NCBI GenBank assembly: GCA_964577175.1
Contig: CAZNYC010000003.1
Coordinates: 7,341-71,340 of the forward strand
Origin: BS750m-G62 sp964577175
GTDB taxonomy: Bacteria > Planctomycetota > Phycisphaerae > FEN-1346
Length of the DNA stretch: 64,000 nucleotides
Reading direction: 5' to 3'
Position numbers and translations under genes: made by a program. The stretch's first letter is position 1. Each line of letters starts with the position of its first letter. Under the pieces are notes generated by a model. The model was not told the DNA's origin. It saw only the letters and a list, made by a program, of their open reading frames with translations, and searched no databases. This document shows, piece after piece, positions 26,759-34,880 of the stretch.

Positions 26759-29592
26759 CGTTCGAGCATCCAGGCTGGTTCCTGCTCGCGATTCCGCTGG
26801 CGGCCGCATTGTGGTACTGGCGGCTGCCGTCGCGGCTGCTGACGGGACTGCGCCTGGCGATCTTCGCCCTCGTGCTGCTGGCCTTGTGCGGGGCGGCGCT
26901 GCGGCTGCCGAGCCGGGCCGGCACCGTCGTCGTCGTGGCCGACCGCAGCGCCTCGATGCCGGCGGACGCTCCCCAGCGCCAGGCGGAAGCGATCGGCCTA
27001 CTGGGCGAGAGCCGCGGAAGCCACGACCGCCTGGCCGTCGTCGCCTTCGGACGCAAGGCCGTCGTGGAACTGGCCCCTGGCGGCGGGACGTTCGGCGGGT
27101 TCACCGCCGAGGTCGATCCGCACGGGTCGACCCTGGCGGCCGCCGTGAGGCGCGCGGTGGCTCTCGTGCCGGAGGGCGCCCCCGGCCGCCTGCTCATCCT
27201 CTCCGACGGACGGCACACGGGGTCGGACCCCGGCGCCGCCGCCTACCGCGCCGCATCCCGCGAGGTGGCCCTGGATTACCGCGTGCTCAGCCGGCCCTCG
27301 GCCGACGACGTCGCCATCCTGCGCGTCGATGCGCCGCGCACCGTCACTCCCGAGGAATCGTTTCTTATCCACGCCTGGGTCCGCTCGCCCGTCCGGCAGA
27401 CGCTGCGGTTCGACCTGTCGCGCGGCCGGACGCGGATCGCCTCCGGCGAGCGGACCGTCGGCACCGGCGTCACGCGCCTGACGTTCCGCACCCGGGCCGG
27501 GGCGAGCGGCACGGCCGACTACGCCGCCCGCGTCGAGACCGGCCGGCCCGACCCCGTGCCGGAGAACAACCGGGCCCGCGTGCTGGTGGGCGTCCGCGGT
27601 CCGCGTCCGCTCCGCCTCGTGACGAAGACGCCCGCGGGCGGCCTGGCCCGCCTGCTGACCGCCGGCGGCCTGAACGTGGAACCCCGCCGGCCCGAGCGGT
27701 GCGGGTGGTCGGTGGCGGAACTCAGCAACTACGCGGCCGTCTTAATTGAGAACGTCCCCGCCGGCGACATCGGCGAGACCGCCATGGCCCGCCTCGCCCC
27801 GTGGGTCACCGAAACGGGCGGCGGCCTGATGCTGACGGGCGGCGAACGCGCGTACGGGCCGGGCGGGTACTACAAGTCGCCGCTCGAGCCCGTCATGCCC
27901 GTGTCGATGGAACTGAGGAAAGAGCACCGGAAACTCGCCCTCGCCATCGTGGTGGCGATGGACCGCTCGGGCAGCATGGCGATGGAGGCGAGCGGCGGCC
28001 GGACCAAAATGGACCTCGCGAATCTCGCTGCCGCCGAGGTCGTCGGCCTCCTATCGGAGATGGACGAATTCGGATGCGTGGCGGTCGACTCCGCCGCCCA
28101 CGTCGTCGCCCCGCTGGAGGCGGTCGAGAACAAGGGAGCCGTCCAGAGCCGCATCCGCTCCGTCCAGTCGATGGGGGGCGGGATTTACGTCTACGAGGCC
28201 CTCTCCGCCGCCGCACGCATGCTGACCGGCGCCGCGGCCGGCACGCGGCACATCATCCTCTTCGCCGACGCCGCCGACTCCGAGCAGCCCGGCCAATACA
28301 AGGCCCTCCTGGAGAAGTGCGCGGAAGCGAACATCACCGTCAGCGTCGTCGGCCTCGGCACGCCGAGCGACCCGGACGCCGACCTGCTTCGCGACATCGC
28401 CAAGCGCGGCCAGGGGCGGTGCATGTTCACGACCCGCCCGGAGGAACTGCCCCGCCTCTTCGCCCAGGACACGTTCGTCGTGGCCCGCAGCGCGTTCCTG
28501 GACGAGGTGACGCCGGTCCGGGCCGCCGGCGCGATGCGGATGCTCGCCGGGCGGACCTTCGCCGACCTCCCCGCCGTCGGCGGATATAACCTGTGCTACC
28601 TGCGGCCGGAGGCGCACCTCGCCGCCGTCACCCAGGACGACTACGAGGCGCCCCTCGTGGCCGCCTGGAACGCCGGCGCCGGACGCGTCCTGTGCTACAC
28701 GGGACAGGCCGACGGCCCGTACACCGGGCCGATGGGGACCTGGCCGGAGGTCGGAAACTTCCTGACGAGCCTCGCGAAGTGGACGGCCGGCTCGCAGGAG
28801 GAACTGCCCGGCGGGATGCTCCTCCAACAGGACGTAGGCGACGACCTTTGCCGCGTCGCCCTGCACCTGGACCCCGGCCGCGACGCCCAGCCGTTCGAGG
28901 CCGTGCCCACCGTCTCAACGCTCCGCGGCCGGCTTGGCAAGACGCCCGAGACCCATCGCGGCCGGATGCACTGGGACGACCCGGACACCCTCGTCCTGGA
29001 CGTGCCGCTGCGGGGCGATGAGACGGCCCTGTCGTCGGTCCGGGTGCCGGGCGTCGGCCGGTTCACCCTGCCCCCCGTCTGCCTGCCGTACTCGGCGGAG
29101 TTCAAACCCGTGGCGGAAGGCCGCGGCCGCGACACGCTCGAGCGGTTGGCCCGGGCGACGGGCGGCGTCCCGCGGGCCGACCTGCCGCTCATCTGGGACG
29201 CCCTGCCCTCCCGGCCGCAGCGCGTGCCGCTGGTGCCGTGGCTGCTGACCGCCGCCGTCGTCCTCTTGCTGGCAGAGGTGCTGGAACGGCGGACGGGCCT
29301 GCTCTCGACCGCGGCGGCACAGACGAGGCGTCTGCGGCCCCGCCGCCGGCGTCCCCCCGCCGAGGAGACGAAAGGGGCGGAGGCGGCGGAAGAAACGACG
29401 GAGAAGCCGACCCGTGCCGCCCCCAAGCAGCCACCAGAACCGGCCCGACCGACCGCCGAACCGTCTACTGCCGAGCGGGAAGCGCCGACGCGGAAGACCG
29501 CGGCCCCGGAAACGAAGGCGGACCTCGGCTCCGCCCTGCGTAAGGCCCGTCACCGCGCCGGCCGTCGGACGGAACGCAAGGACGAGGGCTGA
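26755..29592 (+). CDS. Large membrane protein with two VWA domains and a GATase-like domain
   Basis: The start is GTG 26755 (overlapping GTGA), giving 945 residues; the longer open frame upstream is antisense-like noise. There are two hydrophobic N-terminal segments. A first VWA domain has MIDAS DRSAS (about residues 63-67). A glutamine-amidotransferase-like segment follows (GGGLMLTGGERAYGPGGYY, about 355-385). A second VWA domain has MIDAS DRSGS (about 402-406). A transmembrane segment lies near 830 (VPWLLTAAVVLLLAEVLE), followed by a long Lys/Arg/Glu/Pro-rich tail of about 95 residues. It ends the operon. Double-VWA/GATase architectures are known in planctomycetes, with unknown function; the charged cytoplasmic tail may contact MoxR. 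Confidence 0.92.
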   Translation: MTFEHPGWFLLAIPLAAALWYWRLPSRLLTGLRLAIFALVLLALCGAALRLPSRAGTVVVVADRSASMPADAPQRQAEAIGLLGESRGSHDRLAVVAFGRKAVVELAPGGGTFGGFTAEVDPHGSTLAAAVRRAVALVPEGAPGRLLILSDGRHTGSDPGAAAYRAASREVALDYRVLSRPSADDVAILRVDAPRTVTPEESFLIHAWVRSPVRQTLRFDLSRGRTRIASGERTVGTGVTRLTFRTRAGASGTADYAARVETGRPDPVPENNRARVLVGVRGPRPLRLVTKTPAGGLARLLTAGGLNVEPRRPERCGWSVAELSNYAAVLIENVPAGDIGETAMARLAPWVTETGGGLMLTGGERAYGPGGYYKSPLEPVMPVSMELRKEHRKLALAIVVAMDRSGSMAMEASGGRTKMDLANLAAAEVVGLLSEMDEFGCVAVDSAAHVVAPLEAVENKGAVQSRIRSVQSMGGGIYVYEALSAAARMLTGAAAGTRHIILFADAADSEQPGQYKALLEKCAEANITVSVVGLGTPSDPDADLLRDIAKRGQGRCMFTTRPEELPRLFAQDTFVVARSAFLDEVTPVRAAGAMRMLAGRTFADLPAVGGYNLCYLRPEAHLAAVTQDDYEAPLVAAWNAGAGRVLCYTGQADGPYTGPMGTWPEVGNFLTSLAKWTAGSQEELPGGMLLQQDVGDDLCRVALHLDPGRDAQPFEAVPTVSTLRGRLGKTPETHRGRMHWDDPDTLVLDVPLRGDETALSSVRVPGVGRFTLPPVCLPYSAEFKPVAEGRGRDTLERLARATGGVPRADLPLIWDALPSRPQRVPLVPWLLTAAVVLLLAEVLERRTGLLSTAAAQTRRLRPRRRRPPAEETKGAEAAEETTEKPTRAAPKQPPEPARPTAEPSTAEREAPTRKTAAPETKADLGSALRKARHRAGRRTERKDEG

Positions 29593-29661
29593 TTTCCACC
29601 GGCCCGGCGACGATGGTCGCGGTCGCCAGCGCCGTGGCGCCCCACCAGGCAAACCAAGGGC

Positions 29662-29689
29662 TTGCGGCCGGCAGAAAGCGTGATAACAT
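29662..29689 (+). promoter_or_regulatory. Candidate sigma-70-type promoter of the DUF1593 gene
   Basis: TTGCGG (29662-29667) and TAACAT (29684-29689) are 16 bases apart and lie 84 bases before the ATG at 29774. The surrounding AAAGCGTGATAACATG is the least GC-rich stretch in this 181-bp gap. The assignment is tentative. Confidence 0.3.
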
Positions 29690-29773
29690 GTGCGGAAAGG
29701 CTGGCGGCCGGGTCGGGTTCGCCACGTCGGATCCGGCCCCCACAGCACCGGACACATCGAGGAGGCGACGACG

Positions 29774-31882
29774 ATGCGAAGCGCGTTCCCCCTCGTTCTG
29801 ATGTGCGTGCTGACGTCGGCGGCGCAGGTCGCGGCCGCGGCGGACGACCCTCTCGTCCGCGTCGGCGCGAGGACCGGGCAGTCGCCGATAAAGATCCACG
29901 GCCAGATCCGGCAGGCCGACGACGGCACGCTCACCTTCCCCGCCCGCGGCCCGTGGGGATGGGTCACCGTCGGCGAGGGCGGTCGGCCCCTGAAGGCCCT
30001 GGAGGGCCTACGGTCCTTCACCATCTGCGGATGGGCGCGGCCGACGAGCATGGAGACGGGTTCCGGCGGCAACCGCATCGCGTTCAACCTGAACTACAAC
30101 AAGGCGGGCCTCGACCTCGTCCATCACCGCGACGGGCGGCTCCGCCTGGCGGTCAACGAGTGGCCGGACGGCGTGCGGAACGATTCCCCGTCCGGCAGAC
30201 TCCGGCCCGGCAAGTGGACGTTCTTCGCCATCGCCTGCGACGCCACCCGCGACCACGACAACGTGCACTGGTACTTCGGCGGCCCCGAGAAGAAAGCAAC
30301 GCACGACCGCACGACCACCTATGACGCCGGCCCGACCGGCACCGGCAGCGGGCCGCTGACCGTCGGCAACTACAATGAGACGGTCCACCGCCACGGCACG
30401 GACCGGCAGTTCCGCGGCCAGTTGCACGCGGTGCAGATCTTCGGGAGTAAGGCGGGCGCCGGCGGCGCGCTCGGCCTGGAGGCCGTCCGGAGAATCCAGA
30501 AGGACCCGAACAGCCGGCCGGACTTCACGGCACCCGTCCCCAAAGTCGTCCAGCCATCGACGCCGCCGCTGAAGCCGTCGGTCGGGCCCCGCGCGACCGA
30601 CCCCGCCGCGGCCGGTGTGGACGTACCGGTGCCGCCGTCCGGCACGCGGCCGCGCGTCATCGCCACGACCGACGGCGAGATCGACGACCGCTGCTCCATG
30701 GTCCGCTTTCTCCTTTACGCCAACGAGTGGGACATCGAGGGCATCATCTACTCCAGTTCCAAGTTCCACTGGGACGGCCACAAGTGGGCCGGCACCACGT
30801 GGGTCCAGGAGGACGTCGAGCGATACGCGACGTTCTACGACACGCTGAAAACCCACGCGCCCAGCTTCCCGACGCCGCAGGCGCTGAAGGCGAAGACGTA
30901 CGTCGGCAACATCCGTAACGTCGGGGCGATGGAGAAGGACACGCCGGGCAGCGACCGCATCGTCGAGGTGCTGCTCGATGAAAAGCCCGGGCCCGTCTAC
31001 CTCCAGGCGTGGGGCGGGACGAACACCATCGCGCGGGCCCTCTGGAAGATCCAGCACGAGCACCCCGACCGGATGGCGCAGGTCTCTCGCAAGGCGATCA
31101 TCTACATCATCCTGGACCAGGACACGACATTCCGGAAGTACATCCAGCCCAACTGGCCGGACCTCACGGTGCTGGGCAGTTTCAGCCAGTTCGCCACCGT
31201 CGCGTACCGGTGGGAGCAGAAGATTCCGCACGAGTTGCGCGCGTACTTCGACATGGCGTGGATGCAGCGGAACATCCTGCGCAGCCACGGGCCGCTGTGC
31301 GCGCGGTACGAGACGCATCCGCAGAAAGGGTTCCGCTCCGAGGGCGATTCGCCCGCGTTCATGCACCAGATTCCCGTCGGTCTGCGGTCGCTGGAGCATC
31401 CCGGCTACGGCGGCTGGGGCGGGCGGTTCCGCCGCGCTCCCCGTACCCAGAACGTCTGGCGCGGCGCCCGCGACGACGGCGACCTCGGCAAGCCCATCTG
31501 GCGGTGGGCGGCGGCGTTCCAGAACGACTGGGCCGCACGGGCCGACTGGTGCGTCAAGCCGTACGACGAAGCGAACCATCCGCCCACCGTCAAGGTTGAC
31601 GGGCCGCTCGACCGCACCGTCCAACCGGGCGACCGCGTCACGCTGAGCGCCGACGGTTCGTCCGACCCCGATGGCGACGCCCTCACCTTCCGGTGGTGGC
31701 GCTATGACGACGTGGACACCTCGACAGCGGCGATCGACATCGCCGGCGCCGAACAGCGCAGCGGCGCGAGTTTCGTCGTGCCGGACGAACCGGGCAAGAC
31801 CATCCACGTGATTCTGGAAGTGACGGACGACGGCGATCCGCCGCTGACGCGGTACGGGCGGATCATCGCGACGATCCAATAG
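29774..31882 (+). CDS. LamG-like plus DUF1593 (nucleoside-hydrolase-like) secreted protein
   Basis: ATG 29774 follows AGGAGG at ideal spacing and opens a signal peptide (FPLVLMCVLTSAAQVAAAAD); the protein has 702 residues. Residues about 30-260 look like a concanavalin/LamG beta-sandwich (LKALEGLRSFTICGWARP). Residues about 292-595 are a DUF1593 domain, with RVIATTDGEIDDRCSMVRFL matching the calcium-site D-x-E-x-D-D of nucleoside-hydrolase-like folds. The C-terminal ~100 residues are a beta-domain like the C-terminus of cellulose-binding Sde182 (SADGSSDPDGDALTFRWW). DUF1593 proteins are linked to polysaccharide use. The actual substrate is unknown. Confidence 0.9.
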   Translation: MRSAFPLVLMCVLTSAAQVAAAADDPLVRVGARTGQSPIKIHGQIRQADDGTLTFPARGPWGWVTVGEGGRPLKALEGLRSFTICGWARPTSMETGSGGNRIAFNLNYNKAGLDLVHHRDGRLRLAVNEWPDGVRNDSPSGRLRPGKWTFFAIACDATRDHDNVHWYFGGPEKKATHDRTTTYDAGPTGTGSGPLTVGNYNETVHRHGTDRQFRGQLHAVQIFGSKAGAGGALGLEAVRRIQKDPNSRPDFTAPVPKVVQPSTPPLKPSVGPRATDPAAAGVDVPVPPSGTRPRVIATTDGEIDDRCSMVRFLLYANEWDIEGIIYSSSKFHWDGHKWAGTTWVQEDVERYATFYDTLKTHAPSFPTPQALKAKTYVGNIRNVGAMEKDTPGSDRIVEVLLDEKPGPVYLQAWGGTNTIARALWKIQHEHPDRMAQVSRKAIIYIILDQDTTFRKYIQPNWPDLTVLGSFSQFATVAYRWEQKIPHELRAYFDMAWMQRNILRSHGPLCARYETHPQKGFRSEGDSPAFMHQIPVGLRSLEHPGYGGWGGRFRRAPRTQNVWRGARDDGDLGKPIWRWAAAFQNDWAARADWCVKPYDEANHPPTVKVDGPLDRTVQPGDRVTLSADGSSDPDGDALTFRWWRYDDVDTSTAAIDIAGAEQRSGASFVVPDEPGKTIHVILEVTDDGDPPLTRYGRIIATIQ

Positions 31883-31930
31883 CGCGCTTCCGCCCCCGCC
31901 GCGCGCAACGGGAGCGCTGCAGGAGGCGGG

Positions 31931-31953
31931 GCGGGTACGGAGACCCGCCGCGC
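31931..31953. repeat. REP-family palindromic repeat copy
   Basis: GCGGGTACGGAGACCCGC followed by CGCGC lies between the two DUF1593 genes. It has a 6-bp stem with a CGGAGA-type loop and shares its core with the copies at 40721 and 56908. Confidence 0.65.
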
Positions 31954-32005
31954 TATCATACGAGATGGAGATGCTCCAGCGGACCTCAGTCGCAAGGAAC
32001 CTCCC

Positions 32006-33496
32006 ATGCGTCTCGCCCCGATCCTCGCAGCCGTGACGTTCGTATTCGTCTGCACCGCGCCCGCCCAGAAAAGCGCAGCCGAACCCCCGCCCCGGCCTCG
32101 CCTCATCATCCTCGCGGACATGGGCAACGAGCCGGACGAAGAACAGCAGATGGCCCACATGCTCGTCAACTCGAACGAGTTCCACCTGGAGGGCCTGATT
32201 GCCGTCACCGGCAAGTTCCTGAACGAGCACGCCGGCAACCCGTTCAAACGGAAGGTGCACCCGGAACTCTTCCACAAACTCGTCGACGGCTACGCCAAGG
32301 TCGAGGCGAACCTGCGGTTGCACGCGGACGGCTGGCCGACGGCGGAGTATCTGCGCGGCATCGTCCATTCCGGTCAGGCGAAGTACGGCCTGGCGGACGT
32401 CGGCAAGGGGAAGGCGTCGCCCGGGTCCAAGTGCATCGTCGAGGCCCTCCTGCGGGACGACGCCCGGCCGCTGAACGTCACCGTCAACGCCGGGTCCAAC
32501 ACGCTGGCGCAGGCGCTGGTGGACCTCCGGGCGGCGCATCCGCCCGAGGCGGTCGAGGCGATGGTCCGCAAACTGCGCGTCTTCGAGAACGGGGCGCAGG
32601 ATAACTGCGGTGCCTGGATCTGCCGCGAGTTCCCCGCCGTCCACTGGATCCGCAGCAACCATCAGACGTACGGCTACATGGGGCAGTCGCGGAATCCCGC
32701 CGACCCCGCCGGCCCATACTGCTGGCAGCCGTATCCGGACACCCACCAGGGTCAGCACGAGTGGGCCGAGGCGCACATCATGAAAGGCCACGGGCCGCTC
32801 GGCGCGCTCTATCCGTACCGCTTCGGCGGCAAGGGGTTCCTGGAAGGCGGCGGGACGATTCCGTGGATGGGCCTCGTCAGCAAGGGCCTGTACGACATCA
32901 ACCAACCCCACTGGGGCGGATGGAGCGGGCGGTTCACCCGCTCCAAACAGAAGAACGTATGGTCCCGCCACAAAAGCGTCCGCCGCGACGAAGAGACCTA
33001 CGGCGACTTCTTCGCCTACACCGAAGTGGCGGACACGTGGACCGACCCGCGCGACGGCACCGTCTACGACAACAAATACGCTCCCGTCTGGCGGTGGCGC
33101 GACGCCATGCTCCGCAACTGCCGGGCCCGGTTCGACTGGTGCGTCAAGCCGTACGACGAGGCCAACCACCATCCCCTCGCCGCCATCGACGGCGACGCCA
33201 CGGATACGATCCTGCGGCGCAAGGCAAAGGCCGGCGAGACGCTTCGGTGCGACGCCTCCGCATCCACCGACCCGGACGGCGACGCCCTGTCCTGCCGCTG
33301 GTACGTCTACCCGGAACCGGGCACCTACGCCGGCGAACCCCCCGACGTGGACGGCGCCGGTGCCGCGCGGTGCGCGCTTCGGTTGCCGAAGGACGCCGCG
33401 GGCAAACAGATCCACCTGATTCTGGAAGTGACCGACGACAGCGAGATCGTCCCGCTGACCGATTACCGCCGCGTGGTCGTTGACGTCGCCCGCTAG
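32006..33496 (+). CDS. DUF1593 (nucleoside-hydrolase-like) secreted protein
   Basis: This 496-residue protein starts at ATG 32006 with a signal peptide (LAPILAAVTFVFVCTAPAQ). Residues about 30-390 are the DUF1593 domain: RLIILADMGNEPDEEQQMAH, then LEGLIAVTGKF, and WGGWSGRFTRSKQKNVWS. The C-terminal ~100 residues form a PKD-like/Sde182 C-terminal domain (SASTDPDGDALSCRWYVYPE). It is a paralogue of the upstream gene but lacks the LamG module. The two C-termini are alike (LILEVTDD in both). The genes are 123 bp apart with a REP copy between them. A role in handling plant or algal polysaccharide is a family-level guess. Confidence 0.9.
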   Translation: MRLAPILAAVTFVFVCTAPAQKSAAEPPPRPRLIILADMGNEPDEEQQMAHMLVNSNEFHLEGLIAVTGKFLNEHAGNPFKRKVHPELFHKLVDGYAKVEANLRLHADGWPTAEYLRGIVHSGQAKYGLADVGKGKASPGSKCIVEALLRDDARPLNVTVNAGSNTLAQALVDLRAAHPPEAVEAMVRKLRVFENGAQDNCGAWICREFPAVHWIRSNHQTYGYMGQSRNPADPAGPYCWQPYPDTHQGQHEWAEAHIMKGHGPLGALYPYRFGGKGFLEGGGTIPWMGLVSKGLYDINQPHWGGWSGRFTRSKQKNVWSRHKSVRRDEETYGDFFAYTEVADTWTDPRDGTVYDNKYAPVWRWRDAMLRNCRARFDWCVKPYDEANHHPLAAIDGDATDTILRRKAKAGETLRCDASASTDPDGDALSCRWYVYPEPGTYAGEPPDVDGAGAARCALRLPKDAAGKQIHLILEVTDDSEIVPLTDYRRVVVDVAR

Positions 33497-33561
33497 CCCT
33501 GCTCCGCAGTTTTCCGCGCGGCTGGGCCCCGTCCTGGGGCTGGGAGCCGCCCATCGTCGAG

Positions 33562-33591
33562 ACCGGGGAGGCTTTTCGAATTCTCCCCGGT
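33562..33591 (+). terminator. Hairpin downstream of the second DUF1593 gene
   Basis: A 9-bp stem (33562-33570 with 33583-33591, ACCGGGGAG/CTCCCCGGT) has a 12-base loop and stands 66 bases after the stop codon. It is followed by TCAACC rather than a T-run, so termination is only plausible. Confidence 0.4.
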
Positions 33592-33649
33592 TCAACCGCT
33601 ACTTCTGGGCCCGCAGCGCGTTTAGTCTAGGGAACGGGCAGCACGCCGT

Positions 33650-34813
33650 TTGCCCTGTGCCCGGTGGAACCAACGGCGAAGCAGGAGATACGTCATCGCT
33701 ACGCACGTACGCATCACGCAGTCTGAAACCGCGAAGGAAGTGTTCGTGACGGCCCAGCCCCACGATGCGCGGCCAGCCGGCCGGCAGGCCGAGATCCTCT
33801 TCGCGGAGGTAGCCGACGTCCTCAGAACCCAGGGGGCCTGGCCGATCCAGGAACGTCTGTTCGGCACCGAGCACGCCGTCCGCGCCGCCGCCGACGCCCG
33901 CGCGGCCGCCTACGGCGACCTGGCCGACGCTGTCCCCCCCGAATTGCTGACCGTCCCGGAAGGGCCGCTCGGCCCCCTCAGCGCCGTCCAGGTCCACGCC
34001 GTTCAGAGCGAGGAGCGCCCGGCGGTCCTCACCGAGGGCGGGGTACCCTGCGGCCGGATGTTGAACCTTGGCGGCGTCGGGTATGTCAATCTGTCCGGGC
34101 TGACGGCGCCGGAGGCCGGTGCCCCCACCGACCAGGCCCGCTGCATATTCGAGAAGGCGACGCGCCTGCTCCGCCGGCTCGGCGGGAGCATGGAGTCGGT
34201 CGCCCGGACGTGGCTCTGGCTCGGCGACATCCTCGCCTGGTACGACGCCTTCAACGCCGTGCGAAACCGCTTCTTTACCGAGTCGGGCCTCATCGACGAT
34301 ACGTCCGGACGGACGCGGCTGCCGGCCAGCACGGGCATCGGTGTCGGGCCCGCCGGCGAAGCCGCCTGCGCCCTGGACGTGGTGGCCATGGTCGGCCCGA
34401 AAGCGTCCATCTCGTACCATCACGCGGCGGGGATGCAGGAGAGTGCCTACGAATACGGATCGGCATTCTCGCGGGTCGCCAAGGCCGGAACACCCGGCGG
34501 GACGAGCGTCTACGTCTCCGGCACGGCCGCCATCGACGAGGCGGGCCTGACGCGACACGCCGGCGACGCCGCCGCCCAGATCACCATGACCCTCGACAAC
34601 GTGCGGGCATGCCTCAAGGACATGAAGTGCGGCGACGAGGACGTCGTCCACGCCATCGCGTACTCGAAGACGCCCGAGATCCAGGCCCTGTTCGACGGCG
34701 AGTACCTGCCACGACTCGGATGGCCGTGCGTCTCTGTCCTCGGCGACGTCTGCCGGGACGACCTGCTGTTCGAACTGGAAGCGACCGCCTGCCCCGCCGC
34801 CGAGACACCGTAG
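33650..34813 (+). CDS. Chorismatase-fold (double YjgF/RidA-like) protein
   Basis: The frame gives up to 387 residues. Two YjgF-like halves are seen. The first ends near VARTWLWLGDILAWYDAFNA, and the second holds LPASTGIG, VYVSGTAAID, the helix MTLDNVRACLKDM and DDLLFELEA near the C-terminus. This matches the layout of FkbO/Hyg5-type chorismatases, which use the same segments (R-T-W-N-Y, LPAATGIG, ALDNM, DLL-E-E) to hydrolyse chorismate. The glutamate of FELEA is at the position of their catalytic glutamate. Several substrate residues clearly differ, so chorismate is not certain. The start is doubtful: TTG 33650 lacks a good ribosome-binding site, while AGGAG at 33683 stands 7 bases before an ATC. 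Confidence 0.75.
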   Translation: MPCARWNQRRSRRYVIATHVRITQSETAKEVFVTAQPHDARPAGRQAEILFAEVADVLRTQGAWPIQERLFGTEHAVRAAADARAAAYGDLADAVPPELLTVPEGPLGPLSAVQVHAVQSEERPAVLTEGGVPCGRMLNLGGVGYVNLSGLTAPEAGAPTDQARCIFEKATRLLRRLGGSMESVARTWLWLGDILAWYDAFNAVRNRFFTESGLIDDTSGRTRLPASTGIGVGPAGEAACALDVVAMVGPKASISYHHAAGMQESAYEYGSAFSRVAKAGTPGGTSVYVSGTAAIDEAGLTRHAGDAAAQITMTLDNVRACLKDMKCGDEDVVHAIAYSKTPEIQALFDGEYLPRLGWPCVSVLGDVCRDDLLFELEATACPAAETP

Positions 34814-34880
34814 CCGGTCACCCCGCCTGTTGTGCGGCGGGCGTCCGCCACACCAGGCGTCGTCTCGATCCGAATCGCCC

